A program made the translations under genes and the position numbers. Source: Owenweeksia sp965214115 (GTDB lineage Bacteria; Bacteroidota; Bacteroidia; Flavobacteriales; Schleiferiaceae). Taken from it: DNA of 64,000 nucleotides. The notes under the pieces were generated by a model that had not been told where the DNA came from, ran no database searches, and worked only from the letters and a program-made list of their open reading frames with translations. The stretch spans positions 248,001 through 312,000 of the forward strand of contig CBDCAU010000009.1 in the NCBI GenBank assembly GCA_965214115.1, written 5' to 3'. This document shows, in pieces, positions 1 to 8,664 of this stretch; position 1 is the stretch's first letter; every line of letters starts with the position of its first letter.

Positions 1-941
1 ATACCCTCGGCATTTACGGCGTTGCGTTTGGTAATGAAGTTTCTCGCGAAAATGCCAATCTTAACTACAATCGTATTGAGGACGGTTCGATGGACGAATT
101 TCACCTTTCACTGGGTGGTCAATACGAAGATAAATTTTTCTACGGCGCCGCTTTGGGATTTTCTTTTTTAAATTATTCCAATGAAGAATTCGTCACCGAA
201 AATAATCTGCCAAATACAGGTCAAGTTCCTTTTGATGCGAGCAGCTACACCTTCCGACGTTTCAATCAAATCAACGCCAGCGGAATCAATATCAAACTCG
301 GCTTAATTTACAAGCCTCTCCAGTTTTGGCGGATTGGGGCATCTTACGAAACGCCCACTTGGTATGGCGTGGAGCAGCTTTATGAATTTGATGTCAGTTC
401 CACTTTTGCCAATGGCGACCGGTTGCAGAGCGATCTATTTTCCACCGACGGGTATCAATATCAATTTCGCACGCCCGCCATTTATCGTATGGGCACGGCG
501 TTTATTTTGGGAAAATCAGGTCTGATTAGTTTCGATTACGAATATTCCGACCCCTCCCAAGCAGAAACTTACCGGAACGGCCGAAGTTTCAATATCTCCA
601 ATGAATCCATTTCCAGCGCCAACGAAAGTTATTCGCAGTTTTTCACGCCGCACAACACCCTAAAAGCTGGGGCCGAAATCCGCCTCGGACCACTTGTTAG
701 CCTACGCGGCGGCTACAATTGGACACAATCTATTTACGCCGACCCCGAGAACACCCGCACTAACCAGATGACTTATTCGGGGGGGATCGGTTTTCAAAAC
801 AAAAGATTCGGCGTGAATCTCGCGTATTTGTATTCACAGTGGAACCGCGATGATGTCGTTCACCAATATTTGGGCGAGGATTTGAGCGAATCGCAAATTA
901 CACGGACGCGGGTGGTGCTGGGCGCGAATTTCAATTTTTAA
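1..941 (+). CDS. OMPP1/FadL/TodX-family outer membrane transporter, 3' part
   Basis: The reading frame is open from the first bases of the window, so the gene starts upstream and about 312 residues are visible. The sequence has alternating amphipathic strands rich in Tyr, Gly, Phe and Asn and ends in a strand with terminal Phe (GANFNF), which is typical of an outer-membrane beta-barrel. Segments such as TPAIYRMGTAF, SFDYEYSD and HNTLKAGAEIRLG resemble the C-terminal barrel of FadL-type long-chain fatty acid or hydrocarbon porins found in Bacteroidota. The N-terminal hatch and signal peptide lie outside the window, so the substrate cannot be inferred. The next gene has its own promoter. Confidence 0.8.
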   Translation, partial: TLGIYGVAFGNEVSRENANLNYNRIEDGSMDEFHLSLGGQYEDKFFYGAALGFSFLNYSNEEFVTENNLPNTGQVPFDASSYTFRRFNQINASGINIKLGLIYKPLQFWRIGASYETPTWYGVEQLYEFDVSSTFANGDRLQSDLFSTDGYQYQFRTPAIYRMGTAFILGKSGLISFDYEYSDPSQAETYRNGRSFNISNESISSANESYSQFFTPHNTLKAGAEIRLGPLVSLRGGYNWTQSIYADPENTRTNQMTYSGGIGFQNKRFGVNLAYLYSQWNRDDVVHQYLGEDLSESQITRTRVVLGANFNF

Positions 942-994
942 AAAAATTTAGCTGACTTTTCCGAATTTCAACAACGCGGCCAATGGTCGCGTTT

Positions 995-1025
995 TTTGTT
1001 TCAATCCGCCCCGCCCCTACTTTTG
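995..1025 (+). promoter_or_regulatory. Bacteroidota-type promoter (-33 TTTG, -7 TACTTTTG)
   Basis: TTTG at 995-998 and TACTTTTG at 1018-1025 are separated by 19 bp, an excellent fit to the Bacteroidota sigma-A consensus TTTG-N19-TAnnTTTG. Transcription would start a few bases further on, which supports the ATG at 1047 over an upstream TTG at 996 that overlaps the -33 box. Confidence 0.7.
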
Positions 1026-1046
1026 GCTTTTCCAAAAAAATCCCAA

Positions 1047-4000
1047 ATGAAAAATTTCGCTGCGTTTATTATAATAGCGTATTCGTTTTCCGCTTTTTCA
1101 CAAAAAGACACCGCCAAAGAAAAAACCCTCCTCGAAAAGACTTCTCTTTCAGGATTAAATTTCCGTTCCATCGGGCCAGCGCTTACTTCGGGACGCATCG
1201 CGGATTTGGCCGTCAATCCCAATAATCATAATGAATACTACGTGGCCACAGCCAGCGGCGGCGTGTGGAAAACCACCAACCATGGCGTTAATTTCCAGCC
1301 GATTTTTGACGGGCAAAATTCCTATTCCATCGGCTGCGTTACTATGGATCCGCACAACCCGCACACCATCTGGGTGGGCACGGGCGAGAACAACAACCAG
1401 CGCAGCGTGGCCTACGGCGATGGCGTTTACAAAAGCGAGGATGGCGGCCAGTCGTGGAAAAATATGGGGCTGAAAAATTCCGAGCACATCGGGATGATTG
1501 TGGTGCATCCCGAAAATCCGCAGGTGGTTTTCGTGGCGGCTTACGGCCCGCTGTGGAGCGCCGGCGGCGACCGTGGCATCTACAAAACCACCGATGGCGG
1601 CGAAAATTGGGAGAAGATTTTGGACGTGTCTGAACATACGGGTTTCAACGAAATCCACCTTGACCCGCGCGACCCTGATGTGATGTACGCCGCCGCCCAC
1701 CAGCGCCGCCGCCACGTTTGGACCTACGTTTCCGGTGGGCCGGAAAGCGCTATTTATAAAAGCACCGACGGCGGCGAAAATTGGAAAATCCTTAAAAATG
1801 GCATCCCCAGCGGCGACAAAGGCCGCATCGGATTAGCGATTCCCCCTACAAATCCTGACCGTATTTATGCGATGATTGAAGGCCACGGGGTTTACCGTTC
1901 CGACAATCGCGGCGCGTCTTTTTCCAAGATGGATGATTACAACACTTCCGGCAATTATTATGTAGAACTCGTCCCCCACCCGACCAATGCGGACGTGGTT
2001 TTCAGCCTCGACACCTATATGCACGCCACCCGCGACGGCGGCAAAACGTGGCAGCGCGAACCCCGTGAAAACCGCCACGTTGACGACCACGCTCTTTGGA
2101 TAAACCCCGAAAATCCCGAGCAAATGATAGTGGGCTGCGATGGCGGTTTGTACGAAACGTATGACGCTGGCGACAACTGGCATTTCAAACCGAATTTGCC
2201 TGTTACGCAATTTTATAGAGTGGCGGTCGATAATGCGAAACCCTTTTACAATGTGTACGGCGGCACGCAGGACAATTTCAGTTTGGGCGGCCCGTCGCGG
2301 ACGATAAACGCCAGCGGCATCGTCAATTCCGACTGGTTTGTGACCAACACCGGCGACGGTTTTGAGACGCAAATCGACCCTGTGGACCCGAACATTATTT
2401 ACGCGCAGGCACAGTACGGCTGGTTGGTTCGGTATGATAAAAAAAGCGGCGAAAGCGTGGGCATCAAACCGCTGGAAAAGCCCGACGAGCCTGCGCTGAC
2501 GTGGAACTGGGACGCGCCGCTTTTGATTTCGCCGCACGACCATAAAACGCTCTATTTCGCCGCCAACAAACTTTTCAAAAGCACCGACCGCGGCAGTTCG
2601 TGGACAGCTATTTCCGAGGATTTGACACGCGACATTGACCGACACACTTTGCCGGTGATGGGCAAAATCCAAAGCGTGGACGCGATTGCCTACGACCGCT
2701 CCACGTCCAATTATGGCAACATCGTGGCGCTGGACGAATCGCGTTTTGAAAAGGGTTTGATTTACGTCGGAACGGACGATGGTTTGATTCAAGTGACCGA
2801 AGACGGCGGCGAAACTTGGACGGAATACAGCGAGTTTCCCAATATTCCTGAAAACACTTACATTCAGCAAGTTATGGCCTCGCCGATTGAAAAGGACGTG
2901 GTGTTTGCTGTTTTCAATAATCACAAAAATGGTGATTTCAAGCCGTACATTTTGCGCTCGGACAATCGCGGGAAATCTTGGAAAAATGTAGTGGGAAATC
3001 TGCCGGAACGCGGCACGGTCTATAGCTTGCAGCAAGATTATCAGATGATTGACTTACTTTTTGCGGGTACGGAATTCGGCGCGTTTTTCAGCACAGACGG
3101 CGGCGAAAATTGGAAAAAGCTGAGCGGATTGCCCACCATTGCCGTAAAAGATATGGACATTCAGCGGCGCGAAAATGACTTGGTTTTAGCCACTTTTGGG
3201 CGCGGTTTTTATATTTTGGATGATTACTCCATTTTGCGAGAAATGGATAAAAATGTATTGGAAAATGATAATCACTTTTTTGCCATAAAAGATGGTCTTT
3301 CTTTTATACAGAATCACCCTTTGGGATATGGCGATGTGGGGTTTCAAGGTGCCTCATTTTATTCAGCAAAAAATCCCGATAACGGTGCCACTTTTACCTA
3401 TTATATAAAGGAAGCGCCGAGGTCTTTGAAAAAAGAAAGGCAGGAGGGTGAGAAACGCATCATCAAAGAAACCGGAGAACTCAAATATCCGCCGGTGGGC
3501 AAGCTCCGCGAGGAAGACCGCGAAGAAGAAAATTATTTGATTTTTGTGATTAAAGATTCTGACAATCAGGAAATTGCGCGCTTTACGAAAGATTGGAACA
3601 GCGGCGTTCAGCGCGCGAATTGGGACGGCACTTATTCTTCCGTGGCTAATTTGAATAATGGAAAATCGGTGAAAACCAATCCGCAGTCCGCGAATTTGGC
3701 GCCGCCTGCCAAATATTCCGTCAGCGTTTTTGGAAGCGAAAACGGCAAGGTTTCCCAAATTTTTCCTGATGAGGAATTTCAACTGAACTGGTTGGAAAAC
3801 AACACCTTGCAAGCCTCGGACAAATCGGCGCTTTTGGCTTTTCAAAGAGAAACCGAAGAAGTGCGCCGCGATGTTTCGGCACTTTTGAATTATAAAAAAG
3901 ATTTGAAAGACCGCCTTTGGGATTTGAAAACGGCCGTCCGAAACACACCCAATACCGATTTGAATTTGCTGGACACTTTGCGGAATTTGGAACTGCAAAT

Positions 4001-4292
4001 CGCCGATTTGGAAATCACTTTAGAAGGCGATGAAAGCCTTTCCAAACGGAATTACGACACGCCCACTTCTTTGAAAAGTCGCTTAGGCTCAGTCTATTGG
4101 AATTCGTATGGAACGACCGGCGCACCTACCGGGGCACAACGCGAAAACCTGAAATTCGTAAAAGAAACCTATAAAAGTTCGCTGGCCGAAATGCGCCAAA
4201 TTTCCGCTCGAGCGGATGAAATTCAAGCGCAATTACGCGAGGTCGGCGCACCCTATTTGGAAGGCGATTTGCCCGAACCGCCGCGCGATTGA
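1047..4292 (+). CDS. Secreted VPS10/sortilin-like BNR-repeat beta-propeller protein
   Basis: This protein of 1081 residues begins with a signal peptide (residues 1-19, ending SFSAFSQ), so it is exported. About eleven Asp-box (BNR) motifs of the type S-x-D-x-G-x-x-W follow, for example KSEDGGQSW, KTTDGGENW, RSDNRGKSW and FSTDGGENW. They indicate one or two sortilin-type beta-propellers over roughly residues 40-750. The C-terminal 330 residues are a separate region with a helical stretch. Bacteroidota carry many such proteins, often annotated as glycosyl hydrolase or VPS10-domain protein, but I see no catalytic signature, so binding or scaffold function is as likely as hydrolysis. An upstream TTG start at 996 is rejected because it precedes the predicted transcription start. 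Confidence 0.85.
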   Translation: MKNFAAFIIIAYSFSAFSQKDTAKEKTLLEKTSLSGLNFRSIGPALTSGRIADLAVNPNNHNEYYVATASGGVWKTTNHGVNFQPIFDGQNSYSIGCVTMDPHNPHTIWVGTGENNNQRSVAYGDGVYKSEDGGQSWKNMGLKNSEHIGMIVVHPENPQVVFVAAYGPLWSAGGDRGIYKTTDGGENWEKILDVSEHTGFNEIHLDPRDPDVMYAAAHQRRRHVWTYVSGGPESAIYKSTDGGENWKILKNGIPSGDKGRIGLAIPPTNPDRIYAMIEGHGVYRSDNRGASFSKMDDYNTSGNYYVELVPHPTNADVVFSLDTYMHATRDGGKTWQREPRENRHVDDHALWINPENPEQMIVGCDGGLYETYDAGDNWHFKPNLPVTQFYRVAVDNAKPFYNVYGGTQDNFSLGGPSRTINASGIVNSDWFVTNTGDGFETQIDPVDPNIIYAQAQYGWLVRYDKKSGESVGIKPLEKPDEPALTWNWDAPLLISPHDHKTLYFAANKLFKSTDRGSSWTAISEDLTRDIDRHTLPVMGKIQSVDAIAYDRSTSNYGNIVALDESRFEKGLIYVGTDDGLIQVTEDGGETWTEYSEFPNIPENTYIQQVMASPIEKDVVFAVFNNHKNGDFKPYILRSDNRGKSWKNVVGNLPERGTVYSLQQDYQMIDLLFAGTEFGAFFSTDGGENWKKLSGLPTIAVKDMDIQRRENDLVLATFGRGFYILDDYSILREMDKNVLENDNHFFAIKDGLSFIQNHPLGYGDVGFQGASFYSAKNPDNGATFTYYIKEAPRSLKKERQEGEKRIIKETGELKYPPVGKLREEDREEENYLIFVIKDSDNQEIARFTKDWNSGVQRANWDGTYSSVANLNNGKSVKTNPQSANLAPPAKYSVSVFGSENGKVSQIFPDEEFQLNWLENNTLQASDKSALLAFQRETEEVRRDVSALLNYKKDLKDRLWDLKTAVRNTPNTDLNLLDTLRNLELQIADLEITLEGDESLSKRNYDTPTSLKSRLGSVYWNSYGTTGAPTGAQRENLKFVKETYKSSLAEMRQISARADEIQAQLREVGAPYLEGDLPEPPRD

Positions 4293-4331
4293 TTTTGTCT
4301 ATTTGGAACGGGTCAAAATTATGGGAATGCC

Positions 4332-4339
4332 TACTTTTG
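4332..4339 (+). promoter_or_regulatory. Probable -7 box (TACTTTTG) of folE
   Basis: TACTTTTG matches the Bacteroidota -7 consensus and lies 47 bp before the folE ATG. The nearest TTTG upstream (4302-4305) is 26 bp away, further than ideal, so the -33 box is uncertain. Confidence 0.5.
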
Positions 4340-4385
4340 CACCCTCAAAAATGTAGCGGCTAACTCGCTATTTTTCAATAGGAAA

Positions 4386-5078
4386 ATGAACGAATTTACC
4401 CAAAACGGAACCGCCGTGGAAAATGAAGAAAAAGGCGACGCGCACCTTTCCGAAAGCGCCGAAACCCCGATGGTGGAAGGCGCCTTCGACCTTTCCGACG
4501 ACGAAAAAGTGAAGGAAATCCAAAGCCATTTCAAATCCATTATGGAAACCTTAGGTCTTGATTTAAAGGACGATAGCCTCAGCGGGACGCCGCGCCGCGT
4601 GGCCAAAATGTTCGTCAAGGAAATTTTTCAAGGCCTCAATCCCGACAACCATCCGCGCGCCAGCACTTTTGAAAACAAGTATAAATACGGCGAGATGTTG
4701 GTGGAAAAAAACATCACCGTTTACAGCACTTGCGAGCACCATTTTCTGCCCATCGTGGGGCGCGCGCACGTAGGCTACATCAGCAATGGCCGCGTCATCG
4801 GCCTCAGCAAAATGAACCGCATCGTGGACTACTACGCCAAGCGGCCGCAGGTACAGGAACGAATGACCAAACAAATCGTGCAATCGCTACAGAACGCACT
4901 GGGAACCAAGGATGTAGCTTGTGTGATTGATGCCAAACATTTGTGCGTGAACTCGCGCGGCATCCGCGACATCGAGAGTAGCACCGTAACCGCCGAATTT
5001 GGCGGCCAATTCGCCAACGAAACTACCAAGCGCGATTTCCTCGATTTTATCCATCTGAAAACCACTTTTGACGCCTGA
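4386..5078 (+). CDS. folE: GTP cyclohydrolase I
   Basis: The enzyme converts GTP to 7,8-dihydroneopterin triphosphate, the first step of folate (and pterin or queuosine) synthesis in the cytoplasm. The 230-residue protein has the zinc site CEHHF (C116, H118, H119) and the second zinc cysteine C187 in AKHLCVNSRG, the substrate loop GLSKMNRIVDYYAKRPQ, and the terminal IESSTVTAEFGG segment. About 45 acidic, Glu-rich N-terminal residues precede the conserved core. The stop is only 5 bp from cysS, so the two are probably cotranscribed. Confidence 0.97.
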   Translation: MNEFTQNGTAVENEEKGDAHLSESAETPMVEGAFDLSDDEKVKEIQSHFKSIMETLGLDLKDDSLSGTPRRVAKMFVKEIFQGLNPDNHPRASTFENKYKYGEMLVEKNITVYSTCEHHFLPIVGRAHVGYISNGRVIGLSKMNRIVDYYAKRPQVQERMTKQIVQSLQNALGTKDVACVIDAKHLCVNSRGIRDIESSTVTAEFGGQFANETTKRDFLDFIHLKTTFDA

Positions 5079-5083
5079 GTTTT

Positions 5084-6562
5084 ATGGCTCTCTACGAAGA
5101 AAAAGAGTTGTTCATCAACAATTCATTGACCCGCAAAAAGGAAAAATTTGAACCGCTGAACCCGCCTAACATTGGCTTATATGTTTGTGGCCCAACGGTT
5201 TATAATGATGTGCATTTGGGCAACGTCCGCACCTTCCTCACCTTTGATATGGTGTATCGCTACCTTTCTCATTTAGGATACAAAGTGCGCTATGTGCGCA
5301 ATATCACCGATGCTGGCCATTTGGTAGATGATGCCGATGAAGGCGAAGATAAAATCGGTAAAAAGGCACGTTTGGAACAGTTGGAACCGATGGAAATCGT
5401 GCAAAAATATACGCTTGGATTTCATCAAGTAATGGCGCAATTTAATGCCCATCCGCCGAGCATAGAACCTACCGCCACAGGACACATTGTGGAACAAATA
5501 AAAACTGTGCAAAAAATCCTTGAAAAAGGATTGGCCTATGAAGTAAACGGTTCAGTATATTTTGATGTAGAAAAATACAATCAAAATCACGATTATGGAA
5601 AACTATCCGGCCGTAAAATCGAGGACCTGATTAGCAACACGCGAACATTGGATGGCCAAGACGACAAGCGCAACCCGCTGGACTTCGCCATTTGGAAAAA
5701 GGCTTCGCCCGAACACATTATGCGTTGGGATTCGCCGTGGGGCGAAGGCTTCCCCGGTTGGCACTTGGAATGTTCCGTGATGAGCACCAAATATTTGGGT
5801 GAAAAATTCGACATTCACGGCGGTGGGATGGATTTGAAATTCCCTCATCACGAATGTGAAATCGCTCAAAATCAAGCCGCTAACGGCGATGAAGCGGTGC
5901 GCTACTGGATGCACGGCAATATGATGACGCTAAACGGGCAGAAGATGAGCAAGAGCACCGGAAACACGCTATCACCGGAAGAACTTTTAACTGGAAATAC
6001 GGATAAATTATCGAAAGGTTATTCAGCCAGCGTGGCGCGCTTTTTTATGATGCAAGCGCATTACGGCAGCCAATTGGACTTTAGCGATGAGGCGCTTTTG
6101 GCCGCTGAAAAGGGCTTTAATCGGCTGATGGAAGCCGCCAAAAAATTGAAAAATTTAAAGGCCAAAGGAGGTGAAGATTTTGATGTAAAAGAATGGCGCA
6201 AAAAGTGCTATTCCGCGATGAACGACGATTTTAATGCTCCAATATTGATTTCCCATCTTTTTGAGGTCGTTCCACTTATCAATTCCTCAGAAAATAATAC
6301 CATTTCTTTAAGCAAGGAAAATTTGCAATTGTTCCGTCAAACTCTTGATGCATTTATTTTCGATGTTTTGGGATTGGAAAATCCTCAAGAAGAAAAAGGC
6401 GGCGAAAAGCTGGACGAAGTTTTAAAAATGCTCATTCAGATGCGCGCCCGCGCCCGTGCCGACCGCGACTTTGCGCTTTCCGATAAAATCCGTGACCAAC
6501 TGGCGGAAATTGGTATTCAATTGAAAGACGGCGCGGAGGGAACGAGTTATTCGGTGAACTAA
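5084..6562 (+). CDS. cysS: Cysteinyl-tRNA synthetase
   Basis: This class I aminoacyl-tRNA synthetase charges tRNA-Cys. Its length of 492 residues is normal. It carries CGPTVYND with zinc ligand C35, the HIGH-type motif HLGN at residue 44, the zinc-site segments WHLECSVMS and HHECEIAQ, and KMSKS at residues 287-291. The C-terminal helical DALR-type domain contains RARADRDFALSDKIRDQL, which is typical for the family. The start ATG follows the folE stop directly. Confidence 0.97.
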   Translation: MALYEEKELFINNSLTRKKEKFEPLNPPNIGLYVCGPTVYNDVHLGNVRTFLTFDMVYRYLSHLGYKVRYVRNITDAGHLVDDADEGEDKIGKKARLEQLEPMEIVQKYTLGFHQVMAQFNAHPPSIEPTATGHIVEQIKTVQKILEKGLAYEVNGSVYFDVEKYNQNHDYGKLSGRKIEDLISNTRTLDGQDDKRNPLDFAIWKKASPEHIMRWDSPWGEGFPGWHLECSVMSTKYLGEKFDIHGGGMDLKFPHHECEIAQNQAANGDEAVRYWMHGNMMTLNGQKMSKSTGNTLSPEELLTGNTDKLSKGYSASVARFFMMQAHYGSQLDFSDEALLAAEKGFNRLMEAAKKLKNLKAKGGEDFDVKEWRKKCYSAMNDDFNAPILISHLFEVVPLINSSENNTISLSKENLQLFRQTLDAFIFDVLGLENPQEEKGGEKLDEVLKMLIQMRARARADRDFALSDKIRDQLAEIGIQLKDGAEGTSYSVN

Positions 6563-6576
6563 ATTATCTTTGAAAT

Positions 6577-6805
6577 ATGGAAACTTTAGATTCTAAAATA
6601 CTTAATGAGGTAAAAGATCTACCGGAAGATTTAAAGAAAGAAGCACTTTCTTATATTGAAAAGTTAAGAACAAAATACTTTGGGAAATCTTCAAAAAAAG
6701 AACCCAATAAAGGTTGGTTTTGGAGGTGGAAAGCACATATTTAAAAGCATCCCGACAGACTTAGATTCATTTTCTCTTACCGAAGAATTCAAAGAGTATT
6801 TATGA
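6577..6805 (+). pseudogene. DUF2281/VapB-type antitoxin gene, frameshifted
   Basis: The ATG at 6577 opens a 55-codon frame (METLDSKILNEVKDLPEDLK) that stops at 6744. Its C-terminus is out of frame: the +1 frame from about 6700 reads VGFGGGKHIFKSIP... LTEEFKEYL and ends with TGA at 6803-6805, overlapping the vapC ATG as ATGA. Removing one A from the A7 run at 6693-6699 joins the two parts into a protein of about 75 residues with the normal DUF2281 layout, an N-terminal helix (DLPEDLKKEALSYIEKL) and an acidic C-terminal toxin-binding tail. Either the antitoxin is broken, the run is a sequencing error, or slippage restores the frame. Confidence 0.75.
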
Positions 6806-7182
6806 AATCCATTTTGCTGGATACGCATACATTGATTTGGTATATCGGCGGCATCAAAACTTTGTCAAAAAAGGCGAGGGAACTTATTCCCAAATCGAAG
6901 GTTTTTGTAAGCACAGTCGATCTATTTGAAATTGGAATGTTGATTCAAGCAGACAAACTTCCATTAGAAGAATCTTTTGATGAAATTTTGCAATTTATTG
7001 ACATCAATGAGTTTAAAATTCTGCAACTGCAGAGAAGTCATTTCCGCGAATTTTTGCAGCTTCCTTTAATACACAAAGATCCATTCGATAGAATGTTAGT
7101 TGGCGTGGCCAAATATGAGGAATTTACTCTGGTATCAAAAGACGACAACGTTCGCAAATACCCCATCGAAACATTTTGGTAA
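6802..7182 (+). CDS. vapC: PIN-domain toxin of the VapC type
   Basis: A 126-residue PIN-domain ribonuclease. It has the first active-site Asp (LLDTHTLIWY, D7), a central Glu in VDLFEIGM, and the C-terminal acidic cluster KDPFDRMLVGVA ... VSKDDNV. VapC toxins cleave tRNA or rRNA and are neutralised by the cognate antitoxin, here the gene directly upstream whose stop overlaps this start as ATGA. The toxin frame is intact although the antitoxin frame is not. The 3' end overlaps yidD by 7 bp. Confidence 0.9.
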   Translation: MKSILLDTHTLIWYIGGIKTLSKKARELIPKSKVFVSTVDLFEIGMLIQADKLPLEESFDEILQFIDINEFKILQLQRSHFREFLQLPLIHKDPFDRMLVGVAKYEEFTLVSKDDNVRKYPIETFW

Positions 7183-7412
7183 AAAAATTCCTCTCATATC
7201 CGTTCATTTTTTTGGTAAAAATTTATCAATTAATGATTTCACCCATTTTGCCAAATAGCTGCCGCCATACGCCTACTTGCTCTCAATATGCAATCGAGGC
7301 CATCAAAATATACGGCCCGCTAAAAGGCAGTTGGCTGGGAATGAAACGGCTATCAAAATGCCACCCGTGGGGGACGCACGGCTACGACCCCGTTCCAGAG
7401 AAAAACGCCTGA
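7176..7412 (+). CDS. yidD: Membrane protein insertion efficiency factor YidD
   Basis: A 78-residue YidD (DUF37) protein, which assists YidC-dependent membrane insertion. It has the N-terminal amphipathic helix FIFLVKIYQLMISPILP and the cysteine motif CRHTPTCSQYA, followed by GSWLGMKRLSKCHPW and GYDPVP. The start is a TTG inside the last codons of vapC. The next in-frame ATG, 20 codons later, would delete the conserved helix, so the TTG is preferred. Overlap with vapC suggests readthrough expression from the toxin gene. Confidence 0.9.
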   Translation: MVKKFLSYPFIFLVKIYQLMISPILPNSCRHTPTCSQYAIEAIKIYGPLKGSWLGMKRLSKCHPWGTHGYDPVPEKNA

Positions 7413-7442
7413 AATTTTAACCCAAATTCTTCTATATTTTCA

Positions 7443-8567
7443 ATGAAAACATTTTCATTTTTTCCTATCATTATTTTGATGGCCGGCGCTTGGGCTTGCC
7501 AGGAATCCGCTGATTCCAATCAAGAAAATTCTGCACAAAAAAGAATCGAAAAATCATTCGAAGATTCGGATAAGGATTCTTTAAAATTGGAAGGCGAAAA
7601 ACACCTCAAGAACATTCGCCAATTAACGGATGGTGGTGATAATGCAGAAGCCTACTTTTCCTTCGACAATTCGATGGCGGTTTTTCAATCCAATTATAAA
7701 AATTGGGATGTGAAATGCGACCAAATTTTTTACTTCGATTTGGATGATAATTTATTGAATAAAAAACCTAAAATGTTGAGCACCGGCAATGGCCGCACAA
7801 CTTGCAGTTATTTTTTGAGAGGCGATACCACGGTTTTGTACGCCAGTACCCACTTGAGCGATGAAAACTGCCCGCCCGAACCGAGCCGGCAAGAAGGCTA
7901 CGTTTGGCCGATTTACGAAAGTTTTGACATTTTCGTAGCGAATTTGGATGGCGAAATTATCGACACCTTGACAAGGGCGGCGGGCTACGACGCCGAGGCC
8001 ACCGTTTCGCCCCAAGGCAACAAGATCGTCTTCACCTCCACCCGCTCCGGCGATTTAGAACTTTGGACGATGAACATTGACGGCTCGGATAAAAAGCAAG
8101 TAACCAGCGGATTAGGTTACGATGGTGGCGCATTTTTCTCTCCCGATGGAACGAAATTAGTCTTCCGCGCATCACGACCTAAAACCGAAGATGAGATTTC
8201 AGAATACAAAGATTTGTTGGCGCGCGGATTGGTGAAACCTACGAATATGGAATTGTACGTTTGCAACGTGGATGGCACTGATTTAAAACAAGTTACCGAA
8301 TTGGGCAACGCGAATTGGGCCCCGTTTTTCCATCCTTCGGGTAAGAAGATTATTTTTTCATCCAACCACAAAAGCCAGCGCGGTTTTCCTTTCAATCTGT
8401 TTATGATCAATGTGGACGGTACTGGCTTGGAACAAATCACTTTTGATGAGCAATTTGATGCTTTCCCGATGTTCAGTTTTGATGGCAAGAAACTGATTTT
8501 CAGTAGCAACCGAAACAACGGTGGGACGCGGAACACGAATCTGTTCATCGCGGATTGGGTGGAATAA
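7443..8567 (+). CDS. TolB-like WD40/PD40 beta-propeller lipoprotein
   Basis: A 374-residue protein with a lipoprotein signal peptide (cysteine in GAWACQES, about residue 19) and a Ser/Asp/Glu-rich linker. Repeated PD40 strands follow, such as SPQGNKIVFTSTRSGDLELW, SPDGTKLVFRAS, HPSGKKIIFSSNHK and SFDGKKLIFSSNRN. This is the TolB-type six-bladed propeller fold. It sits in the periplasm or on the outer membrane and probably mediates protein contacts; a specific partner cannot be named. The gene is convergent with the phoH-like gene. Confidence 0.87.
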   Translation: MKTFSFFPIIILMAGAWACQESADSNQENSAQKRIEKSFEDSDKDSLKLEGEKHLKNIRQLTDGGDNAEAYFSFDNSMAVFQSNYKNWDVKCDQIFYFDLDDNLLNKKPKMLSTGNGRTTCSYFLRGDTTVLYASTHLSDENCPPEPSRQEGYVWPIYESFDIFVANLDGEIIDTLTRAAGYDAEATVSPQGNKIVFTSTRSGDLELWTMNIDGSDKKQVTSGLGYDGGAFFSPDGTKLVFRASRPKTEDEISEYKDLLARGLVKPTNMELYVCNVDGTDLKQVTELGNANWAPFFHPSGKKIIFSSNHKSQRGFPFNLFMINVDGTGLEQITFDEQFDAFPMFSFDGKKLIFSSNRNNGGTRNTNLFIADWVE

Positions 8568-8664
8568 GCGCGTTTTTTCATTGTTGGGTAACAGGTTTTC
8601 TACACTATTTCCACGTTCTCGTTCCTAATTATAACCCCTGATTTTGCTCCTGAAATAACTCGCC

